DNA of 64,000 nucleotides. It comes from Brachypodium distachyon. Its lineage: Eukaryota > Streptophyta > Magnoliopsida > Poales > Poaceae. Positions within the stretch are counted from its first letter, which is position 1. Each line of letters starts with the position of its first letter. The notes below the pieces were generated by a model. The model saw only the letters and a program-made list of their open reading frames with translations. It made no database searches and was not told the origin of the DNA. The stretch spans positions 22,806,501 to 22,870,500 of the forward strand of contig NC_016132.3 in the NCBI RefSeq assembly GCF_000005505.3, given 5' to 3'. This document shows, piece by piece, positions 1 to 11,833 of this stretch. Both the position numbers and the translations under genes were made by a program.

Positions 1-48
1 GGATGGACTAAAACTATGCTAACAGAGCATAGCACATAGAAACAAGTA

Positions 49-161
49 CTCCATCCATCTCATATTAAGTGACTCAAATTTGCCCAAATATGGATGTATA
101 TATGCTTAAAAAGCGTTTAGATACATGTAATAAAAAGTCACTTAATATGGGACAAAGGGAG
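49..161. mobile_element. Stowaway-like MITE in intron 1 of the PHD gene
   Basis: The left end starts CTCCATCCATCTCATATTAA and the right end is its near inverted complement (TTAATATGGGACAAAGGGAG). TA dinucleotides flank both ends at 47-48 and 162-163. This matches the Stowaway (Tc1/Mariner) terminal consensus and its TA target duplication. It encodes nothing and lies in the first intron of the minus-strand gene that begins at 1033. Confidence 0.8.
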
Positions 162-163
162 TA

Positions 164-884
164 ATAACTCATCCCGAGAAGAAAAATTTCCAACACACAG
201 CGGCCTCCACGATGCTCCAGACTAAGGTGTCAGAAGACTTTCATTTCAGCTCAAACCAAGTAGACAAAATTGCATGGATCGTCGGTTAACCAACTCTTGC
301 TTCAGCAGTGGCTTGTTACATCTTTTCTGAAAAGGAGGGAATACCTGCCTAGAGATGGAGATGTCGGCACATTCACAAAGGGCATGCAAAGAGGCTCATC
401 CCCATCCCAGAACACCTGAGCATTCTTATGCTTCCACACATTTTACTACACATGGCGTCGTACCATGCACTAGAAATCGGTGAACCAGCGACTGAGCACT
501 GATAGTGCGGCCCACACAAAATCGAGCGCCCAAAGCAACCCCCTTCACCGTGCTCTTTCAACGAAAGGCTTCTGTTTTGCAAGGCATAGACTACAAATAA
601 ATCCCAAGCTAACAAGTGCCGGTGTGACACCCAAGACCGATCTAAGCACAATAGCACGAAAAGGACGAATCGACTCCGGGTGACAGCGCCAAAACGCCCG
701 AACTTCAGACCAAATACGGCAATTTGGCACTAACAAATGCAGCTTTCTCTCCTACGGGACTCTGGCTAGGAACTGGCTTCCTTGGAACTACACAGGAGTA
801 CAATCATCAACCAGCATTCCGCTATCCTCGGAAAGCTGCGGGGGCGGGGAGGGGGAGGGGGGGGGGGGGGCTGCGGCAGCGAAC
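164..884 (-). other. Intron 1 of the PHD-finger gene (partial)
   Basis: Reading leftwards from the splice donor at 884/885, this stretch shows no further PHD zinc ligands or other conserved coding sequence. It is therefore most simply the first intron, running off the left edge of the window. A G-rich run at about 846-870 (C-rich on the gene strand) follows just after the donor. Short open frames here are not supported by splicing signals or protein similarity that I can see. Confidence 0.5.
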
Positions 885-1033
885 CTGTAGTCGCAGAGGC
901 GGAGGTCGCCGCCGTCCTTGCAGACGAAGCACAGGTCCTCCTCTGTCGTCCACTCCGGCGGTGGCTTGCTCCCGCTCCCATCTTCGCCGCTAGGGGGCGT
1001 CACTGCCGGCGTCCTCCCCTTGCGCTTCCCCAT
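885..1033 (-). CDS. PHD-finger protein, first coding exon (rest outside window)
   Basis: The exon encodes about 50 residues starting at the ATG at 1033. Residues 1-30 are basic and Pro/Ser/Gly-rich. Residues 31-50 hold the start of a PHD zinc finger, with ligand pairs in EEDLCFVCKDGGDLRLCDYR. The frame then meets a good donor (CTACAG/GTTCGC) at 885/884, exactly where the next PHD ligands should follow. This finger type is known from plant NERD-like proteins that combine PHD, SWIB, Plus-3 and GYF domains and act in chromatin and small-RNA-guided silencing. Only the PHD start is visible, so the fuller family assignment is inference. The remaining exons lie left of the window. Confidence 0.6.
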
Positions 1034-1425
1034 TCCGCGCGCGCCGGATGAGGCCCGGCGGCCGGCGATCGGGTAGTCTAGGTATTGGGGGATCTTGGGC
1101 TCTTGGCACTCGGGGCGGTGAGGAGTGGAGTACTGGAGTGTTCAGTGGGGTACTGGGGTGAGTGAGAAAGAGAGAGAAGGGGGTTTAAGCTTGGAGGTTT
1201 TCGAGGAGGCGAGCTGGCGAGGCGACTGCGTGCTTGCCTGTGACTGCCACCGGTCGCTGTCGCCCCGAGAAAAAGAAAGGAGGAAGAAGTGTTGAAGGCG
1301 CGGGCCCGCGGGCGGAGGATCCGGATTGACGGACCCTGATTGCATAGGCCTTGTACAGCCGTCCGATTGAACAGAGACGTCCGATCCCTGCCGTTGTTTT
1401 CTTCCCTCTTTAATCAAGGAAAGAA
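1034..1425 (-). promoter_or_regulatory. 5' UTR and proximal promoter of the PHD-finger gene
   Basis: This GC-rich stretch lies directly upstream of the PHD exon and includes pyrimidine-rich runs on the gene strand (about 1140-1190) typical of grass leaders. I see no clear TATA box. The Copia insertion begins at 1431, about 400 bp upstream of the start codon, so distal promoter elements are separated from the gene by that element. Confidence 0.35.
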
Positions 1426-1430
1426 TAACT

Positions 1431-1515
1431 TGTTGGAATTTTGGGTTGGGCCCAAAGCACAGTCTGAAATTAATTGCTGAAAAATCTCAAAAGCCCATTC
1501 AAGGAGTGGGATGAG
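1431..1515 (+). repeat. Truncated 5' LTR of the Copia element
   Basis: These 85 bp align with 5582-5666 at roughly nine in ten positions. The match stops abruptly after GGAGTGGGATGAG at 1515. The next bases read as gag sequence, which marks a deletion of about 1 kb of LTR plus the primer-binding site and the first part of gag. Confidence 0.9.
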
Positions 1516-4500
1516 CAATTCAAGTGTCCACTACCCGACAAGTTTGTCGCTGGGGTATCATCGCCAAGCTTCCTCCCTCGTGGAGAAACTTTGCTACTTC
1601 ACTAAAACACAAGAGACAAGAAATCTCTGTGGAAAACCTGATTGGGACTCTTGATGTTGAGGAGAAAGCGAGAGTAAAAGATGCTGGCCTCAAAGGAAAC
1701 ACACAAGAAGGTACGTCCACTGCTAACATGGTTCAGAGGAACAACCACAACAACAGTAAAAACAAGGGAAAGGGAAATGCATTCAACAATGCTGGTACAA
1801 AGAACACTACCACTTTCAAGAAGAAGAAGAAATGAGGCAACAAGGATAAGGATCCTTGCTTTGTGTGCGGAGGACTCGGCCACTGGGCGAGTAACTGCAA
1901 GGAGTGCAAAGGAGGACATATTCGACAAAAGTTTGCTAATTTGACCATTGACAACAATGAAGATGCAGGCGGGTATGGTAATTTATTTACTGTATTTTTT
2001 GTATGTCAGTCCACCGATTGGTGGGTCGATACAGGTGCAACTATTCATGTGTGTGCTAATATTTCCTTGTTTTCTTCATATCAGGGCATCAGCTCCTCAG
2101 TGACGATGGGGAACGGCGTCCATACTTCTGTTCATGGTGTTGGCACGGTGGATCTGAAGTTTACTTCGGAAAAGATCGTGCAGCTGAGGAACGTGCAACA
2201 TGTGTCCTCCATTCAGAAGAATCTTGTTAGTGGATTCCTCCTTTGCAAGGACGGATTTAAGTTAGTGTTTGAGTCCAATAAAGTTATTGTGTCTAAGTAT
2301 GGACAATTTATTGGTAAAGGTTATGAGTGCGGAGGCTTGTTCCGCTTATCCTTTTCGGATTTTTGTAATAAGGTCGTGAACAGCATTAATTCTATTAAAT
2401 GAGTCTGATGTTTGGCATTCACGACTTTGTCACATTAATTTTGGTTGCACGACGCGATTAGCAAATCTGAGTTTAATCCCTAAAATCACTGTGGCTAAAG
2501 GTTCGAAGAGCCAAGCTTGTGTGCAAGCGAAGTAGCCTCGCAAGCCTCACAAGGCTGCTGAGGAGAGGAACCTAGCACCGTTAGAGCTCATACATTCTGA
2601 TCTTTGTGAGATGAACGGTGTATTAACCAAAGGTGGAAAACGTTACTTTATGACTTTCATTGATGATGCGACTAGATTATGTTATGTGTATTTATTAAAA
2701 TCAAAGGATGAAGCATTGCATTATTTTAAGATCTATAAAGCTGAAGTCGAGAATCAACTTGAGAAGAAAATTAAACGTTTGCGGTCTGACCGTGGTGGAG
2801 AATATTTCTCCAGTGAGTTTAATTCATTTCGTGAGGAACATGGCATAGTCCATGAGAGGACGCCTCCCTATTCGCCCCAGTCAAACGGGGTTGTTGAGAG
2901 GAAAATCCGCACGCTGACTGACTTGGTCAATGCCATGTTAGACAATGCTGGTTTATCTAAGGCATGGTGGGGGAGGCGCTATTGACTTCGTGTCAGGTCC
3001 TAAATCGTGTTCCCACAAAAGATAAAACAGTCACCCCATACGAGCTATGGGAAAAGAAGAAACTCACACTTTCTTACTTACGGACTTTAGGTTGTTTGGC
3101 GAAAGTCAATGTGCCAATTACCAAGAAACGTAAACTTGGACCAAAAACGTAGTGTTGGCTATAGATTTTTGGTTTTAAATTCTGGAGTACCTGACATGAG
3201 CGTCGGTACAATTATGGAGTCCAGAGATGCTACATTCTTTGAGGACATATTTCCCATGAGAGATATGCATAGCACATCTAGAGTGAATCATGATGTACCT
3301 GCTGAACCCGTCAGTTCAGAGGAACAACAGGATCATGGTGTAGCTCCTGAATCCGCCATCCCAGTGGAAAAATTTTGAACAAACACTTGATGAGATTCCT
3401 GAGGAGTATGACAATGAAGCCCTATTAGAGGTAATCTACAAAAGATTTCTAAATCCTTTGGTGATGATTTCATTATGTACCTTGTGGATGACACCCCTAA
3501 AACCATTAATGAGACCTTTGCATCTCCGGATGCAGACTATTGGAAGGAAGCCATTCGTAGTGAGATGTATTCTATCATGGCTAATGGTACTTGGGAGGTC
3601 GTTGACCGTCCGTATGGGTGCAAACCTGTAGGATGCAAGTGGATATTCAAGAAAAAACTTAGGACTGATGGTACTATTGAGAAGTACAACGCGCGGTTTG
3701 TGGCCAAGGGTTTTACCCAGAAAGAAGGTGAATATTTCTTTGATACTTACTCACATGTAGCTCGATTGACCACAATCAGAGTATTACTATCACTGGCTGC
3801 CTCATATGGTCTGATCGTCCATCAAATGGACGTTAAAACAGCTTTCCTTAATGGAGAGTTGGACGAGGAAATTACATGAACCAGCCAGATGGATTTGTAA
3901 TAAAGGGTTATGAAGGCAAAGTGTGCAAGTTATTAAAGTCTCTATATGGCTTGAAACAAGCTCCTAAGCAATGGCATGAGAAGTTTGACAAAACTTTAAC
4001 ATCTGCCGGCTTTGTTGTAAACGAAGCTGACAAATGTGTATACTACCGCCATGGTGGGGGTGAGGGAGTTATACTTTGTTTGTATGTCGATGACATACTA
4101 ATATTTGGGACTAACCTCAAAGTGATTGAAGAGGTTAAGACTTTTCTGTCGAAGTGCTTTGACATTAAAGACCTTGGTGTAGCTGATGTTATTCTGAACA
4201 TCAAGCTCGTGAGAGGCGACAATGGTGAGATCACTTTGTTGCAATCTCACTATGTGGAAAAGATCTTGAGTCGTTTCGGCTATGCTGATTTTAAACCCTC
4301 TCCAACTCCTTATTATCCAAGCATTCCGCTTCAAAAAAATCACAGAATTGGAAGAGACCAACTGAGATATTCTCAGATTATTGGTTTGCTCATGTATTTG
4401 GCTAGCGCAACTAAACCTGACATCTCTTTTGTTGTGAGCAAACTGAGTCGGTTCAATAAGAATCCGGGAGATGATCATTGGAGTGCACTCGAGAGGGTCA

Positions 4501-4948
4501 TGCGCTATCTAAAGGGCACAATGAGCTATGTATACACTATACTGGGTACCCCAAGGTACTTGAGGGTTACAGTGATTCAAATTGGATATCTGATGTTGAT
4601 GAGTTAAAGGCCACGAGTGGATATGTGTTCACACTCGGAGGGGGCGATGTTTCATGGAAGTCTTGCAAGCAAACGATCTTAACCAGATCAACAATGGAAG
4701 CATAACTTTCAGCATTAGATACATCCACGGTTGAAGCCGACTGGCTTCGAGAGCTCTTGATGGACTTGCTGATTGTTGAAAAAACAATACCGGCGATTCT
4801 TATGAACTGTGACAATCAAACTGTGATAGTCAAAGTGAAAAGTTCTAAAGATAACATGAAGTTATCAAGACACATAAGGAGACGTCTGAAATCTGTTAGA
4901 GCAATGAGAAATTCTGGAATAATAGCATTGGGATATCCCAACGGCTAA
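1516..4948 (+). pseudogene. Copia gag-pol polyprotein remnant
   Basis: The gag portion (IIAKLPPSWRNF, 1555-1590) leads to a CCHC zinc knuckle (CFVCGGLGHWASNC, about 1857-1900). A protease core WWVDTGATIHV follows near 2020. The integrase core (2611-2985) shows FIDDATR, RSDRGGEY and NGVVERK, the three acidic positions. The reverse transcriptase (3475-4300) has QMDVKTAFLNGEL and YVDDILIFG, and RNase H remains extend to about 4948. The frame is broken by an early gag frameshift, a TGA at 1833-1835, stops between protease and integrase, and further shifts near 2990, 3150, 3378, 3878 and 4600. It is a decayed polyprotein without a start codon. Confidence 0.9.
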
Positions 4949-5581
4949 AAATCTGGCAGATCCCTTTACAAAGGGTCTATCAAGAAATGTGATAGAATCT
5001 GCATCAAGGGAGATGGGGTTGCGGCCCACGTGAGTTACCATGGCAGTAAACCAACCTATGTGATCGGAGATCCCGTGAATTAGGACCTGAGAGACAAGTC
5101 ATTGGATAATTGAGGAGAGTGTACATTCTTTATCCCACTCCGTTGATGATGCATTACTCTCATGTACTGTATGGTAGGTTGTTTAACTTAATGTGTTCTG
5201 ACGCGTTGCATTAATTTGCAAGGAAGATACTGTCCTATAGAGTAGTCTCTAAAGAACACACCTATATGAGCCTGACTGTTGGTCGCAGTTTATGAGATTT
5301 GGTTGGTCTCTAGTAAGCTCATGAAAAGGCCTGAAGAATGACTTATATGCTCCACACCGCGGGGTAGCATTCGGCAGCCCAGTAACAGACAACAATTTAG
5401 TGAAACTCTAACACAGAAAACTGACAATTTAAGGTTTGTCCATTGTTCAATTGTGCGTGAGTGAAGCTATTTGTTTAGGTGGATGTTCAACCTTAACCGG
5501 TCTCCACTGAAACGCTGGTATATCAAAACAGAGTTTTGGATCAATGGCAATTTTATGTGCTTATGAGATATTGTGGGGGAT

Positions 5582-6688
5582 TGTTGGAATTTTGGGTTAG
5601 GCCCAAGGCCCAATCTGAAATTAGTTCTTGGAAAATCTCAAAAGCCCATTCATGGAGTGGGATGAGGAAATGGGAATAGTCCCACCTTGCTAGTTTAGGG
5701 GGAATTGGACCAATATATAAGATATGTTGGTTCTCACCTCTTGAGCAAGTGAGCAAAGGAAATCCCCACGCGCGCTCCTCCTTCTACTCCTCCGCTCGCC
5801 TCGTCACGACGCGCGCGCGGGCGTTGCGTTTCGTGGATCGATTTCGAGTTCGAGTCGTGCCGTGCCGGGTCGGTGCGAGCCGGGGTCGTGCTTATCTTTT
5901 TGGCAGTCAGAATCAGAATCCGTTGCGGACGCGTAACAAATCCCGATAATTGCGAAGTCGGTTTTGGTTTCCTAAACCGAACCGAAGTCCGCCTGCGTGC
6001 CTATATAATAGGACGACTGCAGCCTCCGGACGTACCACACCACAACCCTAGCCGTCACGCCCACGATCCAATCTCGTTGTTCGCCACAAACTGCTACTCC
6101 ATCCCGTCGACAGCGTGCACAGATCATCGGGAGAGCAGGCCTCCGGAACCCCGACCTTCGAGATCCTGTCCGAGAGACGGTCGATAAGCTTTTTGGGGAG
6201 CGTTCTCACGCGACTGCTCGCTTCTTCACGTCCCTATTTCGTCGGCATCTTCAACACCAATGGCTGACGACCTCGGAGATCCCGCGGCTCAGGCTACCGC
6301 TCTAGCTCAGCAGCAGCAGGCTGGCCAACTCCAAGCACAACAGCAGGCTGCCCAACTCCAAGTCCAGACAACTGCTGCTGCACAGGCGCTGGCCGCTGCC
6401 CAGGAGGTAGTCAACGCTGATACTGCTGCCGGCGTGAACATCGACGCCACCGGACTCGTCACCGACCTCAACAAACAAACACAAGAAAAGAGTACCACAC
6501 CGTACGTAATCTGCTCTTTCTTGTTGATTTTGATTAGTAGTTCTATTATTCATGCCGTGAAATTAGATGAGTTTTATTGCTGCGCGTTGCTATTTAATTT
6601 GTCTAGTTTGCATGATATAATATGCTACATGTTTTACACATTGTTTTTCTGGATTAAATATTCATCGAAATTACCTAATTATTCAACA
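5582..6688 (+). repeat. 3' LTR of the Copia element
   Basis: This 1107-bp LTR runs from TG to CA, with a purine tract (TGTGGGGGAT) directly before it and TAACT directly after it. A TATATAA box at 6003-6009 is a likely LTR promoter. The related LTR copy on the minus strand at 29849-30734 shares its start, its central part and its AT-rich end, but with many differences. Confidence 0.85.
6260..6520 (+). other. Gln/Ala-rich short ORF near the end of the Copia LTR
   Basis: An ATG at 6260 opens a frame rich in Gln and Ala (LAQQQQAGQLQAQQQAAQLQ), then Thr/Val/Asp, ending near KSTTP. A donor-like GTACGT sits at about 6503. The ORF lies inside the LTR, downstream of the LTR TATA box at 6003. A short leader peptide ending in a splice donor is conceivable. 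The second LTR copy at 29849-30734 does not keep the Gln/Ala frame, so coding is doubtful. Confidence 0.25.
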
Positions 6689-6693
6689 TAACT

Positions 6694-8109
6694 GACAGAC
6701 TTTTCGTACCGCACGAAAGCAGTACAGTACAAAAGCTGGGCACTGGAATCTTTAGAACAACGAACCATGTGTGACCCTCCTACCGTTCTACCGTCCCAAA
6801 TTTGGCATCTGTTGTCACCAAACTTCGCTAAGATTTTCTATTCATTTTACGGAATTTATAATGAGTGAACGCTTGCTCTTTATTCTCCTGGAGTGAACGT
6901 TCTACTGGTTGTCCGATCAGAAAGACGTGGCTACGATCACACCATTTTTGCGGGCAACTTTAGTGAAACGGGCAGTGGCAACTTGCCATTCGTAAATGGC
7001 AACTTAGTTCTGTGGGCTAGCAACTTTAGTCCGCGATGGTGGGTTCTGTGAGGCTAGCAATTTTATCTGTCACACGGAAAGGATATGGATGAACGTTCTC
7101 TTCCTATTCTTCTTCTTCTTTTTCTAGATAAGATCTCAAATTTGTTGGCTACGAGAACTTTAAATTTGTCTCACGCATATGAAGAAAAAATTAAAACACT
7201 CCCGTGGTATATGAACTTGGCATCCGAGAGCAATCTAGTCCATCAACTCCGAGAACGTGTTTTCAGGACCTTATTTTATTTTAAAAAAAACTGGATGAGA
7301 GACCAAAGGTGTGGCCTTAAGAAATTAATATATTTTTTAGATTTTGATTTTGACCGTGCAGAAGATTTTATGAGAATGTTTTGTTATTATTTAACCAATC
7401 TCACAAGCAAGAAATTCAAATTAGCCACGTTTAAAGAATTTAATTCAATAATCCAATTAAATCAAATAATATTCAAGATATTTTTTGAATACCTAAAAGT
7501 CTACTTTAATAATATAAGCATTTTCCTAGCATGAAAACACAAGGTTTGATTGTTCGCAAAGCAATGTTAGCGTCTAATTTACGTACGTCCCATCTTCTAT
7601 GTGTGCATATATTTCTAAGTGCAAAATATGACATCAAGAAGGTATCTGTAATCTATATAAAGTTAATCCGTACTAAGAGTCACTAATATTTGCAAGCTCA
7701 ACATGCAAAATATTCACATATCAAGTTGATTTCCACTCAACACAACATGTAATACATATCATCAAGTTGATTTCCACTAAACGCAACATGCAAAGTATCC
7801 ACATCATCAAGTTTGTCCCCACTAATCCCCATCATGTGCATGAAAAGTATCCACGTCACCATTTACATCATATGCTTGCAACCCCTCTAGCAGTTCATTT
7901 TTGTGGCCCCTTCGACGATTCAACATTTAAGTTTCCTAAGACTTTTCACCTTCACGTCACGTACTATATAAATATTTCACCAAGTACTTATATTTTCATG
8001 ATAGAGAGTGGATTTTTGGCCTGTACGTTCACTGGATTGTACTATCGAGCTACCCATTGTTGTTCAAAGATTCGTGCGCCCGCATGTCAAGTCAGAGGAG
8101 CGGTCCGGA
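6694..8109. other. AT-rich intergenic DNA without a recognised gene
   Basis: I see no conserved protein, RNA gene or clean transposon end here. The stretch at 7085-7534 is open by chance in AT-rich sequence and looks like no known protein. Short direct repeats occur near 6950-7060 (variants of GGCAACTT and GCTAGCAA) and near 7720-7830 (CATCAAGTT with flanking bases). Confidence 0.4.
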
Positions 8110-8110
8110 A

Positions 8111-8286
8111 CATCTCCAAATCAACTAGAAAAAAAATAACAACATCTCCAAATCAACTGGAAAAAATTCCCTCACCATCCGGATCCATAATAACAACATC
8201 TCCAAATCAACTGGAAAAAATTCCTTCACCATTCGGATCCACAATAACAACATCTCCAAATCAACTGGAAAAAAATCCACAGGAAC
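8111..8286. repeat. 54-bp tandem repeat, about three copies
   Basis: Units starting at 8135, 8189 and 8243 share AATAACAACATCTCCAAATC and following bases, with a strict 54-bp period. A partial copy precedes them at 8111. The period is divisible by three, so on the minus strand it reads as an 18-residue hydrophobic repeat (PVDLEMLLLWIRM) in one open frame. Confidence 0.8.
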
Positions 8287-8640
8287 AAAAACTACAAGAA
8301 ATAGCACCATGGCTTCCGCTCCGCCCTCTCCCTCGCCATCGACGGCTTTAGCGATGGGATCTGGTGACAGAAGTTCGCCCATGCTCCATGTTGCTGCTGC
8401 TGAAGCATTCGAGCCATGGGCTTCTTTCTGTGGGCCAAAGAGTTCTTCCCCGCCAAGGTTCAAGAAGACGAGGCTCGTGAGACACGCGATGCGGCCGGTG
8501 GGCTCGACGCTGCCCCTGTGCCAGAGGCCCTCCTGCATGCGGATCTCCTCCACCTTGTTGCGGAGAAGCGCGACGAGGATTAGCCGAGGGCCGGCAGCGA
8601 CAGCGGCGGGGAAGCTACTACTCGCGGTCGCAGAGAGAGA
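8125..8640 (-). other. Open minus-strand frame of unknown nature
   Basis: A frame reads leftwards from about 8640, through a non-repetitive part (NKVEEIRMQEGLWHRGSVEP and onward), into the 54-bp repeats. The first Met in the frame is at 8553. The non-repeat part has GC-rich, codon-like composition, unlike its AT-rich surroundings, so it could be a captured or decayed host exon. I recognise no family and see no promoter or splice evidence. It may equally be chance. Confidence 0.2.
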
Positions 8641-11453
8641 GAGAGAGAGGAAATGGAGGAGGCGTGTCCTAGGAGCGAGAAATGGGGACGGGATGGGGAA
8701 TCTGTTACGGGTTTTGGGGGAGAGACAGGGTCGTGGGGTACATGGGCCGATGTCAAATCGTTCTTCATCCTACTCCAACCCTACTCAGCGCGTCCCAGTT
8801 TAGCACCCGGGTGTCCTTCTGGCACTGATCTTGCCGAACCGCTTGTGATCGGACGGCAAAGACAGTACAGACCAGTGGATGTACAGGCCAAACTACATTT
8901 CTCTTTCATGATATGTATGTTGATCCTTGTAAGAACCTCGGATATTCAATTTCCCGAAGCTTTTCTTTCTGGTTTCCTCAAAGTTATTAATATTCATGTA
9001 CATCAAAATTATTCCTATTGTTTTGTTGCATACGAGTTATATATGGATGAAAAAGTCATTTGGCCCCATGGTATTCATATTTCTTTTGCATTTGATCATA
9101 TATAAACCGTTTGTTCCTAACATCATGTCAAGATGTGTAAACATAACTGTCTGCGGTAACACGTGGGGGATTATCTAATTTATAATACACCCGTCACTAA
9201 TGAGAGAAGGCAAGAGACACGACGCTTACAAGTGTCTACTCGCAAAAGAAAAACGCTCAATCAATGACAGGTCATATCTATAGTTGACTAAGCAAAATAT
9301 CGCTTGAAAGATATTTGTTCGGTGCAAGTTATTCCACGCCAATAATTAATTCTGGTCCGAATAAATGCGCTTGGAAGATATGTTCGGCACGATTGCGTCA
9401 TGATTTATTTCCTTCTGTGATTCGTGAATTAGTCATTGTTTTGTTGTTTATCAATCGTGGTTGGTTAGTAATTGTCATAATCCTAGTGTCATTTAGTTAT
9501 TTGTAAACCTTCTGGCTAGGAAGGTGGTTGTTATTGTCTTTTATTAAGAAATTTTAGAAAAAGATATTGCCTGATAGTTGGAAATTTAATTTGTCCTCAT
9601 GCGTGTACTCCGTATGTTTTTGGCACCATTGGATCCAGCGCCATCATGATAGCATGGACCATGAAAGTAAAAATTTCCAGACATTATGAAAAATTCATCC
9701 CAAAACTAATACCAACTATCGTGTAACTACATTACGTAGTAATTTTTTATCTTTCACTCAACTGCCATCGGGGTAAGATCTTGAACCAACGGTGTCAAAT
9801 CCACCACCATTACAAGGCTCTGCTTCCAAGCCACTGCCCGCCATAAGTTTTTCTTGTTAATTAATGAGATGATGCAAAAAATTTACATCTTTTTTAAAGG
9901 CACCGCTGCCAGGCTAAGATCCGACACTGACAGTGCAGATCAGCCTTACCACCACCTTTTGGCATAGGTTCGCACCGCGCATCTCCAAATGGATGGATCC
10001 ACGATGACCCAGGAGCCTATTGTGAGCATTCCAAAACGAACCGCTCCTAGCGAGAGAGGATCTAGCGGCGATCCCGTCTGCCCCGACACTACACTGGCCA
10101 GCCTCCGTTCCCTGCCTCATCCGTCCGCCGCTCAAGCGACAGGAGGGGCTAGGGACCCCGGTGCTTCAACTCCGGCGTGTAGTTATGGTTTGGCTGTTGT
10201 TTTCTTGAGGCGTTGCTTCTATGGAGGAGACGACGCTGCGTTGGAATAATTTGCCTATGCTCTTCCATCTTGGCGTCGCTTCAACCGTGGCATCGAGAGG
10301 CAAGTGGCTCGGTCGTCTCGCGATCTCTGGATTTGATTTAGTTGGATTCAATTGGATTTAATGCTTTTGGAGCTTATTTCAATTTGTTGCTTGTAATGGT
10401 TAAATGGTAACTGAAAATTGTCATGATCCATGGTGGACCCTTTGAGTTATCCACTCATTCACTACACTGTTATTTCTAGGCCTTTCTACTCGCTTTTTCC
10501 TTTAATCCTTCCACCATTTAACTTTTTGACTCTATGGCTCATATTGGCATGACTTTTCCTAGTTGCACCAAAATCGGATGTGGTTTTGGTGTACATGGTC
10601 ACTGCTGCATAGGATCAATTCAAAGTCTGGCTCATATGAGGTATTTATTTTACTACAACATATATGTTGTCTATGCTTCTTTTGCTCTAGATAAAAATTA
10701 AGAGTACGTCGAGATGATATTCTCAATCTGTAATAATTTAGTCTTTCAAAATACATGATTTTCTCTAATTATTCTGAATTCTCTAATTTTTTGTAATCTA
10801 ATGAATATTTTTGTTGTTTTCAGAATTATTTCATCTGTGACTTATTATCTTGATTTTTTCCTACTCCCCCCCCCCCCCCCTCCCGCTTTTTTCTTACAAA
10901 AATGGCAAAATGGATTAAGAAGATCTCCCCTGTGGTGTAAGGGAATACCCTATGCTCATGAAAATTCCGCATGTGGATTTAGAACCGATATCTACCCCAT
11001 GCAACTAGAAGAGTCCTTCCAACATCTACATCTCTAGATGTTTAAGACATTGCAAATCGGAGAACCTGAAGAGCGCAAGTAGTAACTAACACTTTGATAT
11101 TTTTCAGGAAAATGGCACAAGAGATGCGCATTTTAGGTGCAAATATCACACCGCCCTTAGCTAAATTTAGACTGAATCATCAAGTTTTAGTTGGATCATG
11201 CATATCAATTTTTGTTCCGAATGAACATTTAAGATGCTTAGCATTTACAGATGATTCAAAGTGCCATAGCAAAAATATAAAGCTTAAATGGGTGTACGGA
11301 CGGAGAAACTTTATGCATATGTTTAGCGTCTAATTCATGAGCGGGACAAACAAGTGAAATTATCGTCAAATGCTGATTTGAGTTGTGAACATTTGTCTTG
11401 TTCCTCTGCCGAAAAACCACGCAAGTTTGCATCGAATGAATGGAAACAAAAAC
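8641..11453. other. Intergenic stretch, no supported gene
   Basis: A GA microsatellite at about 8634-8650 and a C-rich run at 10866-10880 stand out. A GC-rich patch at about 9905-10320 interrupts AT-rich DNA and resembles non-coding repeat sequence rather than an exon. The frames in it have no recognisable domain. I see no complete MITE ends or RNA genes before the tRNA. Confidence 0.4.
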
Positions 11454-11535
11454 CGTGGTCGGCAGGATTCGAACCTGCGCGGGCAAAGCCCACATGATTT
11501 CTAGTCATGCCCGATAACCACTCCGGCACGACCAC
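11454..11535 (-). tRNA. tRNA-Ser (AGA)
   Basis: The minus strand folds into a complete class II tRNA of 82 nt. The acceptor stem GTGGTCG pairs perfectly with CGACCAC, followed by discriminator G. The anticodon stem is CATGA/TCATG around the loop CTAGAAA, giving anticodon AGA. The long variable arm is GGGC-TTT-GCCC, and the T arm is GCAGG-TTCGAAT-CCTGC. The long variable arm and discriminator G fit serine. There is no intron, and CCA is not encoded, as is normal for nuclear tRNA genes. It stands alone, with no tRNA cluster nearby. Confidence 0.95.
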
Positions 11536-11833
11536 ATGATGTAAACATATGTATTACAAATAGTTTATACCTGGTACTTTGCATCCAGCCGTTGAGGCTC
11601 CCGGTCCGAGAGCGTGACCGGCCCACCTAGCAAAGCTTCTTAGGACCTGACGAGCAAAACCAAGCGTCTGAACCAGGCTTCCAGATCTAAGATAACTTGG
11701 CCCCAAGAAACGGCAGGGTTGTGGAAAAATGTGTTTTATTTTTATCAAAATGGAACTATTCATTGTTAGTTTTTTCAGTGTCGTATGACGAATTTGGTGT
11801 GAAGTTGTTTATGCGACTTTAATTTGCACCTCC

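Larger units (their letters stand above)
1431..6688 (+). mobile_element. Copia LTR retrotransposon, internally deleted, TSD TAACT
   Basis: The element begins TGTTGGAATTTTGGG at 1431 and ends ATTCAACA at 6688. The five bases TAACT stand immediately outside both ends (1426-1430 and 6689-6693), which proves the insertion boundaries. Domain order is gag, protease, integrase, reverse transcriptase, RNase H, which is the Copia order. The 3' LTR is 1107 bp long, but only its first 85 bp exist at the 5' end, where they run straight into gag. The primer-binding site and gag start are therefore missing. Many stops and frameshifts show that it is dead. Confidence 0.92.

Noticed and set aside
7085..7534. 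A 149-codon frame starting MDERSLPILLLLFLDKISNL
   Set aside because: AT-rich low-complexity composition, rich in Leu, Phe, Lys and Asn, with no similarity that I know and no promoter evidence; likely chance.
8309..8803. A 164-codon plus-strand frame over the GC-rich patch
   Set aside because: No recognisable domain and random-looking composition. The minus-strand frame in the same place is slightly more protein-like but also unproven.
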